A stretch of 64,000 nt of DNA, taken from contig NZ_CP015583.1 in the NCBI RefSeq assembly GCF_001941945.1, positions 4,116,501 to 4,180,500 of the forward strand, given 5' to 3'. The notes beneath the pieces were generated by a model, which did no database searches, was not told the origin of the DNA, and saw only the letters and a program-made list of their open reading frames with translations. The translations under genes were made by a program, and so were the position numbers. This DNA is from Roseomonas gilardii (GTDB lineage Bacteria > Pseudomonadota > Alphaproteobacteria > Acetobacterales > Acetobacteraceae). Below, one piece after another: positions 9,575 through 18,508 of this stretch. The stretch's first letter is position 1; the number at the start of each line of letters is the position of its first letter.

Positions 9575-9820
9575 CTCGTTCCGGCTGTCTCAGCAGAGGC
9601 GCGGCCGGGGTCGCCCGGCCTTTCCGGAAGCCGCCGCCGGGCCGCGAAGCCCCGTGGGAAAGCCTGGAAGAGCCCGGCATCCGGCCGGAAGTGCCGCCAG
9701 GATTAAGCCGCCTGGAAGACGGTGGGAAGGGCGAGGATCGGGAAGCAGAGTTAACCTTTCGGATTGCATCCTCTAGGATAGGAAGCGAAAATCGAAACAC
9801 GTCTCAGTTGTGGAACCTGA

Positions 9821-11674
9821 ATGACCTCTGTCACCGCGTGCCGGACGCAACCGGCATGCACCGGCATGGCGGAAGACGCGGCCGGCCGCCCCGAGGACTC
9901 CCAGGTGGCCGGAAGCATCCCGCATGGCACGACGGGGGCCACGGCATCGCCATCGTCCGCCGCCCCATCCTCTGCCCCATCCTCTGGGCCCTCCAACGAG
10001 GACCGCGCGGCGGCCCATCGCTTCCGGGCGGTGGTGGACAATGTCGCCGAGGGGATCGTGGTGGCGGATGCGGCCGGCCGGATCACCTACGCCAACCGCA
10101 AGATGTTCGACATCCTGGGCTGGACGCCGGAGGATCTGCTGGGCCGCAACGTCGCCATCCTGGTGAACTCCCAGGAGGCGGGCCAGCACCACGGCTACAT
10201 GACGCGCTACCGCGAAAGCAGGGCGCCGCGCGTCATCGGCATCGGGCGGGAAACCATCGCCCGGCATCGCGACGGGCGGCCGGTGCCGATTCATCTGAGC
10301 CTGTCCGACGTGGAGATGGACGGCGGGCAGCACTTCGTCGCGGTGATCCGCGACAACACGGCCCTGCACGCCGCCGCCGCCCGCATCGAGCGCCTCGCCT
10401 ATGTGGACGAGCTGACGGGGCTGCCCAATCACGGCCGGCTGCGGGAGATGCTGGCCGCGCATCTCGGACGGCCTGGCGCCACCGCCACGCTGCTGCGGCT
10501 GCGGATGGAAGGGCTGGACAAGATCGTCGCCGCCACCGGCCGGCAGACCGGGCAGGAGGCCGTGCGCGCCGTAGCCGGGCGGATCACGCCGCTGCTGCCC
10601 GGCGATGCCCTGCTGGCGCGGTCGGGGGAGGAAGGCTTCGACATCCTGCTGACCGATCCCGTCGCCCAGTCCCAGGCCGAGGCCCTGGCGTCGCGGATCG
10701 GGGAGGCGATGGAAGGCATGGCCCTGGCGCCGGGCGGCACGCCGCTGCCCGCCCTGGCCATCGGCCTGGCCCGGGCGCCGGAGGACGGCCCCTCGGCCGA
10801 GGCGCTGCTGGAGGCCGCCACGGTGGCGCTGCTGGAGGCCCGGCCCCAGACGCCGCGGGGAGCCTCCGGCCAGGTCCGGCGCTTCGTCGCGCCGATGCGC
10901 GCGGCGACCCGGCACCGCTTCGCCCTGTTCCAGGACCTCCACCGGATGCTCGATGCCGGGCCGGAGGCCGGCCTCTTCGTCGAGATCCAGCCCCGCTACA
11001 CCGCCGCCGGCAAGGCGCTGACCGGCGGCGAGGCCCTGATGCGCTGGCGACGGGCGGATGGCCGCCTCGTCCCGCCCGGGGAGTTCATCCCGGTGGCCGA
11101 GGAGACCGGGATGATCCGCGGCCTGACCGACCGGCTGCTGGAACGGGTCGCCCCGCTGCTGCCGGTGCTTCCGCCCGGGCAGCGGATCGGCATCAACCTG
11201 CCGCCCATCTGCCTCGCCAACGGCCATTTCGCGGCGCGGCTGGAGGAAAGGCTGGCGCATTGCCGCAGTTCCGGCGACCGGCTGGTGATCGAGGTGACCG
11301 AGGGTGCGCTGGCCGGGGAGCCCGCGCCGCTGGAACGCAACCTGACGGCGCTGCGCCGGATCGGCTGCCGCATCGCCATCGACGATTTCGGCACGGGCTA
11401 TTCCTCCCTGTCGCGGCTGCGCGACCTGCCGATCGACGAGCTGAAGATCGACCGCTCCTTTGTCCAGGCCGCCGCCACCGGCCCGCGCGGGGCCGATTTC
11501 CTGCAGGCCATCGCCGCCATGGGCCTGGCGCTCGGCCTGCATCTGGTGGCCGAAGGGGTGGAGACGGAAGCCGAGCTCGCCATGGTGCGGCAGGTCGGCT
11601 GCCACGAGGTCCAGGGTTGGCTCTGGGGCCGTGCCATGCCGGTGGAACGCTTCCTGGCCCTGCCCACGGCATGA
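9821..11674 (+). CDS. PAS domain / degenerate GGDEF / EAL cyclic-di-GMP phosphodiesterase
   Basis: A predicted soluble c-di-GMP-degrading enzyme of 617 residues with no membrane segments. The N-terminal 60 residues are low-complexity Ser/Ala/Pro. A PAS sensor follows (FRAVVDNVAEGIVVADAAGR and YANRKMFDILGWTPEDLLGRN), then a GGDEF domain whose active-site motif has become SGEEGF, so cyclase activity is unlikely. The EAL domain keeps its key residues: GGEALMRW, INLPP, VIEVTEG, IDDFGTGYSS, LKIDRSF, LVAEGVETEAE and QGWLWG. From these I infer an active phosphodiesterase possibly tuned by the inactive GGDEF domain. Repeat A2 begins a few bases after the stop. Confidence 0.93.
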   Translation: MTSVTACRTQPACTGMAEDAAGRPEDSQVAGSIPHGTTGATASPSSAAPSSAPSSGPSNEDRAAAHRFRAVVDNVAEGIVVADAAGRITYANRKMFDILGWTPEDLLGRNVAILVNSQEAGQHHGYMTRYRESRAPRVIGIGRETIARHRDGRPVPIHLSLSDVEMDGGQHFVAVIRDNTALHAAAARIERLAYVDELTGLPNHGRLREMLAAHLGRPGATATLLRLRMEGLDKIVAATGRQTGQEAVRAVAGRITPLLPGDALLARSGEEGFDILLTDPVAQSQAEALASRIGEAMEGMALAPGGTPLPALAIGLARAPEDGPSAEALLEAATVALLEARPQTPRGASGQVRRFVAPMRAATRHRFALFQDLHRMLDAGPEAGLFVEIQPRYTAAGKALTGGEALMRWRRADGRLVPPGEFIPVAEETGMIRGLTDRLLERVAPLLPVLPPGQRIGINLPPICLANGHFAARLEERLAHCRSSGDRLVIEVTEGALAGEPAPLERNLTALRRIGCRIAIDDFGTGYSSLSRLRDLPIDELKIDRSFVQAAATGPRGADFLQAIAAMGLALGLHLVAEGVETEAELAMVRQVGCHEVQGWLWGRAMPVERFLALPTA

Positions 11675-11680
11675 TCCTGG

Positions 11681-11907
11681 CGTCGTGCCCGGCGGCTGCC
11701 CCCGGAGGCAAGGCTCCGCCTCGCCCCCGGAACCCCCACTCCGCCGGGGACCGGAGCCGGTTGCCGGAGAGCCATGCTCTCCGGCGCGATCCGGCCGCGG
11801 CAAGCGCCAACCCACCGGGTCAAGGGCGCGCAGCGTCCTGGCGGATAAGGGGGGCGGGGGGAAAAGGCGGAGCCTTGTCCCCCGGGACAGAGCGACGCCG
11901 AACGCAA
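11681..11907 (-). repeat. Intergenic hairpin-mosaic repeat, family A copy 2 (inverted, shortened)
   Basis: Inverted relative to A1. The core stem is at 11763-11785 (10 bp, CAT loop). The flanking block at 11818-11855 is the reverse complement of the TATCCGCCAGGACGCTGCGC block found in A1 and A4. Both ends carry GGC-NNN-GCC-capped hairpins. The segment with the GCTT-loop hairpin is missing, so this copy is shorter. It lies between the EAL gene and a serine hydrolase on the same strand. Confidence 0.8.
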
Positions 11908-11951
11908 GGACCCGCCGGCAGGGGCTCGCCTTTCCGCCGATCCGGGGCACC

Positions 11952-12932
11952 ATGGCGGTCATGAACCAGCCCGCTTTCGGTACGCCCTGGCCCAGCCCCG
12001 CCGCCGCCGGCTTCGACCCCACCCGCTTCGCCCGCGTGCTGAACCGCGCGCAATCCCTGGGCAGCGAGGGGCTGCTGGTGCTGCGGGAGGGCCGCACCGT
12101 CGGCAGCATGGGCAACCCGGCCTGGAAGGCGAATACCCGCTCGATCCGGAAATCCATCCTCTGCGCCCTGATCGGCATGGCGGTGGCGGAAGGACGGATG
12201 GACCTGTCGGCGACGCTGGAATCCCTGGGCATCGACGACCGGGAGGGGCTCTCGCCGGTGGAACGCGGCGCCACGGTGTACGACCTGCTCACCGCGCGCT
12301 CCGGGGTCATGCATCCGGCCGGCTACGAGAGCGACTGGATGAAGCAGATCAAGCCGCCGCGCCACGCCCATCCGCCCGGCACGCGCTGGACCTACAACAA
12401 CTGGGACTTCAACGCCCTCGGCACGATCTACGAGCGCACGACCGGCCAGGGCATCCCGGAGGCCTTCGCCGACCGGCTCGCCGGGCCACTGGGGATGCAG
12501 GATTTCGCGGCCGGCGACGCCTTCCATGTGCCATCGGCCGAAAGCCTCCACCCGGCCTATCCGATCCGCCTTTCCGCCCGCGACCTCGCCCGCTTCGGCC
12601 AGCTTTGGCTGCAGGAAGGGCAATGGGGGGAGGAACAGCTCGTGCCGGCCGACTGGGTGCGGGCCTCCGTGCGGCCCATCTCCAATGCGGGCGATGACGG
12701 CGCCTATGGCTGCATGTGGTGGCTCTGCCGCGACGGCATCCACCTGCCCGGCGTGATCCTGCCACGCGATGCCTATTCGGCGCGCGGCTGGGGCGGGCAT
12801 TTCCTGCTGGTGCTGCCAAGCCTCGCCCTGGTCGTGGTCCATCGCGCGCAGACGGAAACCGAACCCTTCCGCACCGTGAGCAAGCCGGCGATGGGGCTTC
12901 TCACCGCCGCGCTGCTCGACTCCCTGGTCTGA
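11952..12932 (+). CDS. Serine hydrolase, beta-lactamase/class C-like fold
   Basis: A 326-residue member of the penicillin-binding-protein-like serine hydrolase group. SIRK (in NTRSIRKSILCALIGMAV) is the SxxK nucleophile motif and YNN (RWTYNNWDFNALG) the YxN motif; a late GWGGH could supply the HxG/KTG position. There is no clear signal peptide, so it is probably cytoplasmic. Substrate cannot be told; esterase or amidase activity on small molecules is as likely as any peptidoglycan role. ATG 11952 is chosen; ATG 11961 is an alternative. A second, unrelated-length hydrolase of the same superfamily starts 11 bp after the stop, so they probably form an operon. Confidence 0.85.
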   Translation: MAVMNQPAFGTPWPSPAAAGFDPTRFARVLNRAQSLGSEGLLVLREGRTVGSMGNPAWKANTRSIRKSILCALIGMAVAEGRMDLSATLESLGIDDREGLSPVERGATVYDLLTARSGVMHPAGYESDWMKQIKPPRHAHPPGTRWTYNNWDFNALGTIYERTTGQGIPEAFADRLAGPLGMQDFAAGDAFHVPSAESLHPAYPIRLSARDLARFGQLWLQEGQWGEEQLVPADWVRASVRPISNAGDDGAYGCMWWLCRDGIHLPGVILPRDAYSARGWGGHFLLVLPSLALVVVHRAQTETEPFRTVSKPAMGLLTAALLDSLV

Positions 12933-12943
12933 GGAAACGCCCC

Positions 12944-14548
12944 ATGGAACTCGATTCGCTGTTGCTGGAACGCCGGGTGGACGCGCTGCTGGCCCCCTGG
13001 CGGGATCGTGTGGGGCCCGGCGTGGCGCTGGGCGTGGTCCGCAAGGGGGAGCTGGTGCTGCACCGGGGCGCCGGGCTCGCCAGCATCGAGCACGGCGTGC
13101 CGATCGGACCGGGCACCCGCTTCCGCATCGCCTCGGTCAGCAAGCAGTTCACCTGCGCCGCGATCCTGATGCTGCGGGAGGAAGGGAAGCTCTCGCTGGA
13201 CGACCTGGCGCGGCGGCACCTGCCGGACCTGCCCGATCTCGACCCCGGCATCACCGTCGCGCACCTGATGCACAACACTTCCGGCATCCGCGACATGCTG
13301 GAGATCCAGCGCCAGGGCGGCGCCGATCTCGGCACGGCGGTGGACCAGGCCACGCTGCTGGAGGGCATCCGCCGCCAGCGCCGGCTGAACTTCGCGCCCG
13401 GGTCGCGCTTCCTCTACAGCAACAGCAACTTCCTGCTGCTCGGCCGCATCGTCGAGCATCTGTCCGGCGAGCCCCTGCCCGCCTTCCTGGAACGGCGGAT
13501 CCTCGCGCCGCTGGGCATGAGCGACACGCGGATGGTGGAGGACCCCTACGAAGCGGTGCCGCATCTGGCCACCGGCTATCGCCCCGGGGAGGGCGGCGGC
13601 TGGGCGCGCGCGCCGCACGGCTTCCGCATCGGCGGGGAGGGCGGGCTGGTGTCCAGCGTCGAGGACCTGGCGCTCTGGGACCGCAACTTCACCACCCGGC
13701 GCCTGGGCGCGGACTGGCTGGACGCGCTTTCGGAGCAGACGCCCTTCAACAACGGGCACGAGAACTTCTACGCACGCGGCCTGATCGTGCGCGGCTATCG
13801 CGGGGTGCGGACGGTCGGGCATTCCGGCCTCTGGCCCGGCTACCGCACCGAGTTCCTGCGCGTGCCCGGCCACGAGGTGACGGTGATCGCTATCACCAAC
13901 GACAGCACCGCCGATCCCGGCGCCCTGGCGAAGCGGGTGCTGGACGTGATCCTGGAGGAACGGCCGGGCATCCGCCCGGCGCGGGCCCTGCCCCCGCGCG
14001 GCGAGCTGGTGGCGCTGACCGGCCGCTACCTGGACCCGGACAGCACCACCACGCTCGACATCGCGGCAACCGGGGATGGCGGGGCCACGCTGTCGCTGAA
14101 CGGCCTCGCCGTGAAGGCCGTGGCGGCGCCGGACGGGCGGCTGATGTCGCCCGCCAGCAGCACCGCGCTCTTCATCCGACCGCTGGGGCCGGAGCTGATC
14201 GAGGTGGAGCAGGATGCCGGGCATGTCGCGCGCTGGCACCGCGTGGCCCCCGGTGGCGCCCTGCCACCCGGCCTCGCCGGCACCTGGCGCAGCGAGGAGA
14301 TGGACGCGGTCTGGACCATCGCGCCGGAGGGCGACGGCTTGGCGGTGCGGGTGCGCGGCCCAGTGGTCTCGGCCGGCCCCTGGCGGGTCGAGGCGGTCGA
14401 GGGCGATGTGGTGCGCGTGCATGTGCCGGGCACGCTCATGGATGGCTGGCTGGACGTGCGGCTGCTGCGCGACGCGGCCGGGGCGCCCATGGGGCTGGAG
14501 GTCCATGGCGGCCGGGCAAAGCGGGTGGCCTATCAGCGACTCGGCTGA
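12944..14548 (+). CDS. Serine hydrolase with C-terminal beta-barrel domain, D-aminopeptidase-like
   Basis: A 534-residue enzyme. SVSK (FRIASVSKQFTCAAI) is the SxxK motif, YSN (FLYSNSNFLLLG) the YxN motif, and HSG (VGHSGLWPGY) the third. After the catalytic domain (to about residue 335) come about 200 residues of beta-rich sequence in two parts (LTGRYLDPDSTTTLDI and LAGTWRSEEMDAVWTI), as in Ochrobactrum D-aminopeptidase-type proteins with lipocalin-like domains. No signal peptide is visible. SD-like GAGG precedes ATG 12944. The exact substrate is unknown; D-amino-acid amides or peptides are a family-based guess. Confidence 0.88.
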   Translation: MELDSLLLERRVDALLAPWRDRVGPGVALGVVRKGELVLHRGAGLASIEHGVPIGPGTRFRIASVSKQFTCAAILMLREEGKLSLDDLARRHLPDLPDLDPGITVAHLMHNTSGIRDMLEIQRQGGADLGTAVDQATLLEGIRRQRRLNFAPGSRFLYSNSNFLLLGRIVEHLSGEPLPAFLERRILAPLGMSDTRMVEDPYEAVPHLATGYRPGEGGGWARAPHGFRIGGEGGLVSSVEDLALWDRNFTTRRLGADWLDALSEQTPFNNGHENFYARGLIVRGYRGVRTVGHSGLWPGYRTEFLRVPGHEVTVIAITNDSTADPGALAKRVLDVILEERPGIRPARALPPRGELVALTGRYLDPDSTTTLDIAATGDGGATLSLNGLAVKAVAAPDGRLMSPASSTALFIRPLGPELIEVEQDAGHVARWHRVAPGGALPPGLAGTWRSEEMDAVWTIAPEGDGLAVRVRGPVVSAGPWRVEAVEGDVVRVHVPGTLMDGWLDVRLLRDAAGAPMGLEVHGGRAKRVAYQRLG

Positions 14549-14584
14549 AAGCCGGTGCGGGAAGCACGGCGCCGGATGTGGAAC

Positions 14585-14611
14585 GGGGGGAAAGGCCGCG
14601 ACTTTCCCCCC
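14585..14611. terminator. Hairpin between convergent genes
   Basis: A perfect 10-bp stem, GGGGGGAAAG pairing with CTTTCCCCCC, with a 7-base loop. It lies 36 bp after the hydrolase stop and 33 bp before the phaR stop, so it can serve both. The stem resembles the terminal hairpin of family A repeats and may be a lone remnant. Confidence 0.65.
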
Positions 14612-14643
14612 GGATCAGGGAGCGGTTCCGGCAGGCGGGCGCC

Positions 14644-15288
14644 TCAGCCCTTCCCCGCCTTGGCCTTGGCCAGTTCCTCCTTCACCGCGGCCAGTTCCTC
14701 GCGCAGCAGCTCGACCTCGCTCGGCGGGGCGGAGCCTTCGCGGCGCGTGCCGCTGAAGGGGCTGAAGAGGGTCATGGCGCGTTCCATCATCGCCATGTTC
14801 TGCTTGCCCAGCTCCTCGAAGCCGGCGAAGGGCGTGGGGAACGGGGTCAGGCCGCCCATCGCCTCCACGGAACGGCGGATCTGCTCCTGCTGCTGAGCGA
14901 AGCCGGTCATCACCGTTTCCAGGTAGCGCGGCACCACGGTCTGCATGTTGCCGCCATAGAGGCCGATCAACTGGCGCAGGAAGGAGGTCGGCAGCATGGC
15001 GCTGCCCTTCGATTCCTCCTCGACGATGATCTGCGTCAGCACCGAGCGGGTGATGTCGTCGCCCGACTTGGCATCATAGACGACGAAGTCGCGCCCGGCC
15101 CGGACCATCTGGGCGAGGTCCTCCAGGGTGACGTAGGAGCTGCTCTCGGTGTTATAGAGGCGGCGGTTGGCGTATTTCTTCACCACCACCGGCGGCTTGG
15201 CCGGCTGGGAAGGCCCCTGGCCCGGCGCCTGACTGGACCCGGTGGCGTCGTCATCCGGCATTTCGCGGAGCCTCGTTGGTTCGACCAT
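14644..15288 (-). CDS. phaR: Polyhydroxyalkanoate synthesis repressor PhaR
   Basis: DNA- and PHA-granule-binding regulator that represses phasin and PHA genes until granules titrate it away. Of 214 residues, the conserved DNA-binding region is VVKKYANRRLYNTESSSY and LEDLAQMVRAGRDFVVYDAK (residues ~34-80). The PHA-accumulation domain follows, and a C-terminal coiled coil (LLREELAAVKEELAKAKA) ends the protein. ATG 15288 is used; an in-frame ATG nine residues later is possible. It is divergent from two PHA-related plus-strand genes, so the 80-bp gap (15289-15368) is a likely site of autoregulation. Confidence 0.95.
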   Translation of the reverse strand: MVEPTRLREMPDDDATGSSQAPGQGPSQPAKPPVVVKKYANRRLYNTESSSYVTLEDLAQMVRAGRDFVVYDAKSGDDITRSVLTQIIVEEESKGSAMLPTSFLRQLIGLYGGNMQTVVPRYLETVMTGFAQQQEQIRRSVEAMGGLTPFPTPFAGFEELGKQNMAMMERAMTLFSPFSGTRREGSAPPSEVELLREELAAVKEELAKAKAGKG

Positions 15289-15368
15289 GTGGGCACCCTC
15301 CCTGTTCTTTGGCCTTCATGCTAGCCCCACTATGCGGCGGCGCGAAAGGGTTGTGCGCAGGAGGATGG

Positions 15369-15968
15369 ATGTCGCACCCCGATGAGGGGGATCGGGAGCA
15401 TGAGACGCGGACGCTGGAACAGCTGGCCGAGGACTGGATCACCCTGTGGCAGACGGAAATCGCCGGATGGATGACCGACCCGGAGCTGGCGCGGATGCTG
15501 GCCGCCTGGATGTCGCAGGGCGCGGCAGGCTGGGCCGGCGTGGCTCCAGGCGGGAATTCCGGCGGGACATCCAACGGCCCTCCCAATGGGCCGATGGGCA
15601 TGCCCGGCGCGGGATGGCCCACGGGATGGCCCGCAGGGGGCTGGCCCACGGGAGGTTGGCCCATGGGCTGGCCCGCCGCCGGGGCGATGCCGCCTCATGA
15701 GCTCGGCCCCTTCGCAGCCTTCTTCCGCGCCCAGCCCCCAGCCGGACCCTCCGGCTTTCCGCCGGGGGCCGCGTCCCCTGCCCCTCCACCTCCTGCTGGC
15801 GGGGTGGCGGGCGCAGCTGGCGCTGGCGATGGTTCCGCCGCACTCGTCGAGATCCTCCTGCGACGCGTGGCAGAGCTGGAGCGGCGCCTGGCCGGTCTCG
15901 GCCCGGACCCGGCGGGAGGCGCTGCGCCTGCTGGGCGACCTCGACGCGTCCGGGTCAAGCGCCGATGA
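15369..15968 (+). CDS. GWP-repeat protein next to PhaC-like gene, possible PHA granule or synthase-partner protein
   Basis: A 199-residue protein I cannot assign to a named family. The N-terminus is helical with Trp-rich patches (LAEDWITLWQTEIAGWMTDP, ARMLAAWMSQ). A central Gly/Trp/Pro repeat follows (units like GWPTGWPAGG around residues 78-100), then a Pro-rich linker, a predicted coiled coil (LVEILLRRVAELERRLAGL), and a very basic tail (RPRRVRVKRR) that could bind nucleic acid, a layout reminiscent of PhaE or PhaM PHA-synthase partners. AGGAGG four bases before ATG 15369 is a strong ribosome binding site. The last 272 bases overlap the PhaC-like gene in another frame. Function is inferred from context. 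Confidence 0.65.
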   Translation: MSHPDEGDREHETRTLEQLAEDWITLWQTEIAGWMTDPELARMLAAWMSQGAAGWAGVAPGGNSGGTSNGPPNGPMGMPGAGWPTGWPAGGWPTGGWPMGWPAAGAMPPHELGPFAAFFRAQPPAGPSGFPPGAASPAPPPPAGGVAGAAGAGDGSAALVEILLRRVAELERRLAGLGPDPAGGAAPAGRPRRVRVKRR

Positions 15969-16992
15969 GCTGCGGGCCGCGGTGGCGCGCCGCATCCTCG
16001 ACCTCGACTCGGGGCTGATCGGCGGCCTCGCGGCCTATCGCCGGCAGCCGCCGTCCCCGGACCGCCCGGGGCATCCCGTCCTCTGGCAGGAAGGCGCCAG
16101 CCGGCTGCTGGACCATGGGTCGCCCGGGGCCACCGGCCCCACCCTGCTCTTCGTGCCCTCCCTGGTGAACCGGGCCTGGGTGCTGGACCTGATGCCCGGG
16201 CATTCGATCCTGGCCTGGCTGGCGGAACAGGGCGCGCGCCCCCTGCTGCTGGACTGGGGCTATCCCGGCGATGTGGAGCGGGGGATGGACCTGACCGGCT
16301 TCGTCGCCGGGCGGCTGGAACGCGCCCTGGCGGCGGCGCCCGGGCCGGTGGTGCTGGCGGGCTATTGCATGGGCGGGCTGCTGGCCCTGGCGGCGGCGAT
16401 GCGGCGGCCGGACCGGGTGCGCGCCCTCGCCCTGCTCGCCACGCCCTGGGACTTCCATGCGGGGGATCAGGCGCCCCGCGCGCGCAGCCTCGCCGGCCTG
16501 CTGCCGCTGCTGGAGCCGATGCTCGCCACCACGGGCACCCTGCCGGTCGAGGTGATCCAGGCCCTCTTCGCCCAGCTCGATCCGTTCGGCGTGGCGCGCA
16601 AGTTCCGCGCCTTCGCCCGGCTGAAGCCGGGTTCCGAGCGGGCGGCGCATTTCGTGGCGCTGGAGGACTGGCTGAACGACGGCGTCCCCCTGCCCGCCCC
16701 GGTGGCGCGGGAATGCCTGGGCGGCTGGTACGGGCAGAACACCTCCGCCCGCCTGCAATGGCGCGTGGCGGGCGAGGCCGTCGATCCGGCGCGCTGGCAG
16801 GGCCCGGCCTTCGTGGCCATCCCGCACCGCGACCGCATCGTGCCGCCCGACAATGCCCGCGCCCTGGCCGAGGCCCTGCCCGGCGCGGTGCGGCACGACG
16901 CGGCGGCGGGGCATATCGGCATGGTCGCCGGGCGCACGGCCGAAACGGCACTGTGGCGGCCGCTGCTGGACTGGGTGCGCGGGCTGGGATGA
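15697..16992 (+). CDS. PhaC-like alpha/beta hydrolase
   Basis: A 431-residue alpha/beta hydrolase of the polyhydroxyalkanoate synthase/depolymerase group. Features are GPRPLPLHLLLAGW near the N-terminus, TLLFVPSLVNRAWVLDL, the nucleophile elbow GYCMGG (Cys near residue 224, as in PhaC), an Asp in IPHRDRIVP near 380, and His in AAAGHIGM near 405. This keeps the Cys-Asp-His triad of PHA synthases, but it is shorter than class I PhaC (about 600 residues) and lacks its long N-terminal region, so it may be a diverged synthase or an acyltransferase. ATG 15697 lies inside the preceding gene; ATG 15829 is a fallback that would lose the GPRPLPLHL block. Confidence 0.8.
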   Translation: MSSAPSQPSSAPSPQPDPPAFRRGPRPLPLHLLLAGWRAQLALAMVPPHSSRSSCDAWQSWSGAWPVSARTRREALRLLGDLDASGSSADELRAAVARRILDLDSGLIGGLAAYRRQPPSPDRPGHPVLWQEGASRLLDHGSPGATGPTLLFVPSLVNRAWVLDLMPGHSILAWLAEQGARPLLLDWGYPGDVERGMDLTGFVAGRLERALAAAPGPVVLAGYCMGGLLALAAAMRRPDRVRALALLATPWDFHAGDQAPRARSLAGLLPLLEPMLATTGTLPVEVIQALFAQLDPFGVARKFRAFARLKPGSERAAHFVALEDWLNDGVPLPAPVARECLGGWYGQNTSARLQWRVAGEAVDPARWQGPAFVAIPHRDRIVPPDNARALAEALPGAVRHDAAAGHIGMVAGRTAETALWRPLLDWVRGLG

Positions 16993-17023
16993 CCGGGCGG
17001 CCGCGCGCTGCCTTCGTGCGGGC

Positions 17024-17302
17024 TCAGGGCCCGATGCGCCGGCTCCGTTCCCGCAACGCCTGGACGATGCCGAGCAGGCTGATCCCGACCCAGAAGAACT
17101 CCATCAGCGCCGAGGCGAGGTTGAAGTTCCGCGACAGGGACAGGGCGATCAGCCCCGAACCGCAGAGGTTGATGAGCGGGAAGGCCAGGCCGGTCGCGGC
17201 CAGGAGACGGGCCTGGGTCAGGAAGTAGGCCGCCACCACCATCAGCGTCCCGATGGAGCCCACGAGATCCACCAGGGTCAGCCGTTCCAGCAGTTCCGTC
17301 AT
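17024..17302 (-). CDS. CBU_0592-family small membrane protein
   Basis: A 92-residue inner-membrane protein with three predicted helices: LVDLVGSIGTLMVVAAYFL, LAFPLINLCGSGLIALSL and FFWVGISLLGIVQAL. The VGSIGTLMVVAAYFLTQ start and the middle INLCGSGLIALSL block resemble the CBU_0592 family of unknown function. It is convergent with the PhaC-like gene, with a 31-bp gap. No enzymatic residues are visible. Confidence 0.75.
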   Translation of the reverse strand: MTELLERLTLVDLVGSIGTLMVVAAYFLTQARLLAATGLAFPLINLCGSGLIALSLSRNFNLASALMEFFWVGISLLGIVQALRERSRRIGP

Positions 17303-17445
17303 CCCGCCCCGTCATCCACTTCGCAGCCGGCGCGCTCTACAACGGAGCACGGATCGCCGTACAGGCCAGGAGGAAAACCCAGGGGGCAACCCCATCTCCG
17401 CTGCGGCGTCCTGCCCCTGGTGCAACCCGTCGAAGGAGGTCTCCC

Positions 17446-18435
17446 ATGCCCGCCCGCCAGCACTATGCCCCGCCCGGCCCCCTCGGCTTCGGCGGCGCGC
17501 CCCTGGGCAACATGTTCGAGCGTGTCTCCGATGCCGATGCCACAGCCACGCTCCAGGCCGCCTGGGACTGCGGCATCCGCTACTTCGACACCGCACCGGA
17601 ATATGGGCCCGGCATTTCCGAGCACCGCTTCGGCGAGTTCCTGCGCAACCACCCGCGCGACGGGTTCGTGCTCTCCACCAAGGTCGGGCGGCTGCTGCGG
17701 GCCGATGCCAGCAAGGGCGGGCGGCACGGGCCCTTCGTCGCCGGCCTGCCCTTCCGGGTGGACTACGACTACACCGCCGACGGCACCCGCCGCTCGATCG
17801 AGGACAGCCTGCAGCGCCTGGGCCTGGCCCGCATCGATGTGGCCTATATCCATGACTGCGCCGAGGACGCGCATGGCCCCCGCTGGCGCGAGGTCTTCGA
17901 CACCGCGATGAAGGGCGCCGCCATGGCGCTGACGAAGCTGCGGGAGGAAGGCGTGATCCGCGCCTGGGGCCTGGGGGTGAACCGGGTCGAGCCCTGCGTC
18001 CTGGCGCTGGAACAGGCCGATCCGGATGTCTTCCTGCTGGCCGGCCGCTACAGCCTGCTGAACCAGCCGGCACTGGAGGAGCTTTTCCCCCGCTGTGCCG
18101 AGCGGGGCGCGCATGTGGTGGTGGGCGGCCCGTACAATTCCGGCCTGATCGCCGGCGGCCGGAACTTCGAGTACCAGGAAGCCTCCGCCGAGAAGGTCGC
18201 CGCGCGCGACCGCCTCGCCGCCATCGCGAAGGAGCATGGCGTGGACCTGCGCGCCGCCGCCCTGCAGTTCTGCGCCGCGCCGGAGGTGGTCTGCTCCGTG
18301 ATCCCCGGCACCAAGAACCCGCAACGGGTGCGGGAGAACGTGGAACTGATGCGCCAGCCCATCCCGGCCGGTTTCTGGCAGGCGCTGAAGCAGGACGGGA
18401 TCCTGCCCGAGGCGGCGCCCGTGCCGGGGGGATAG
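17446..18435 (+). CDS. Aldo/keto reductase, D-threo-aldose 1-dehydrogenase / pyridoxal dehydrogenase type
   Basis: A 329-residue NAD(P)-dependent TIM-barrel oxidoreductase. Visible are GFGGAPLGNMF near the start, the catalytic Asp/Tyr region YFDTAPEYGPGISEHRFG, the Lys in LSTKVGRLL, and YIHDCAED for the active-site His. SVIPGTKNPQRVREN near the C-terminus is the cofactor phosphate-binding segment. The pattern matches the subgroup containing L-fucose/D-threo-aldose 1-dehydrogenases and pyridoxal 4-dehydrogenase; the substrate cannot be fixed. A consensus AAGGAGG lies 9 bp before ATG 17446. It is followed by an SDR gene on the same strand after 73 bp. Confidence 0.92.
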   Translation: MPARQHYAPPGPLGFGGAPLGNMFERVSDADATATLQAAWDCGIRYFDTAPEYGPGISEHRFGEFLRNHPRDGFVLSTKVGRLLRADASKGGRHGPFVAGLPFRVDYDYTADGTRRSIEDSLQRLGLARIDVAYIHDCAEDAHGPRWREVFDTAMKGAAMALTKLREEGVIRAWGLGVNRVEPCVLALEQADPDVFLLAGRYSLLNQPALEELFPRCAERGAHVVVGGPYNSGLIAGGRNFEYQEASAEKVAARDRLAAIAKEHGVDLRAAALQFCAAPEVVCSVIPGTKNPQRVRENVELMRQPIPAGFWQALKQDGILPEAAPVPGG

Positions 18436-18508
18436 GGGACGGGTTTTCCCGCGCCTGCGATCACGCGCTAACCTCTCCTCCCTGAACAGGATCGAAGGCG
18501 GGGCTGGC

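Noticed and set aside
15586-15696. Longer N-terminus for the PhaC-like enzyme
   Set aside because: The extra residues are a frame-shifted reading of the Gly/Trp/Pro repeat of the preceding gene.
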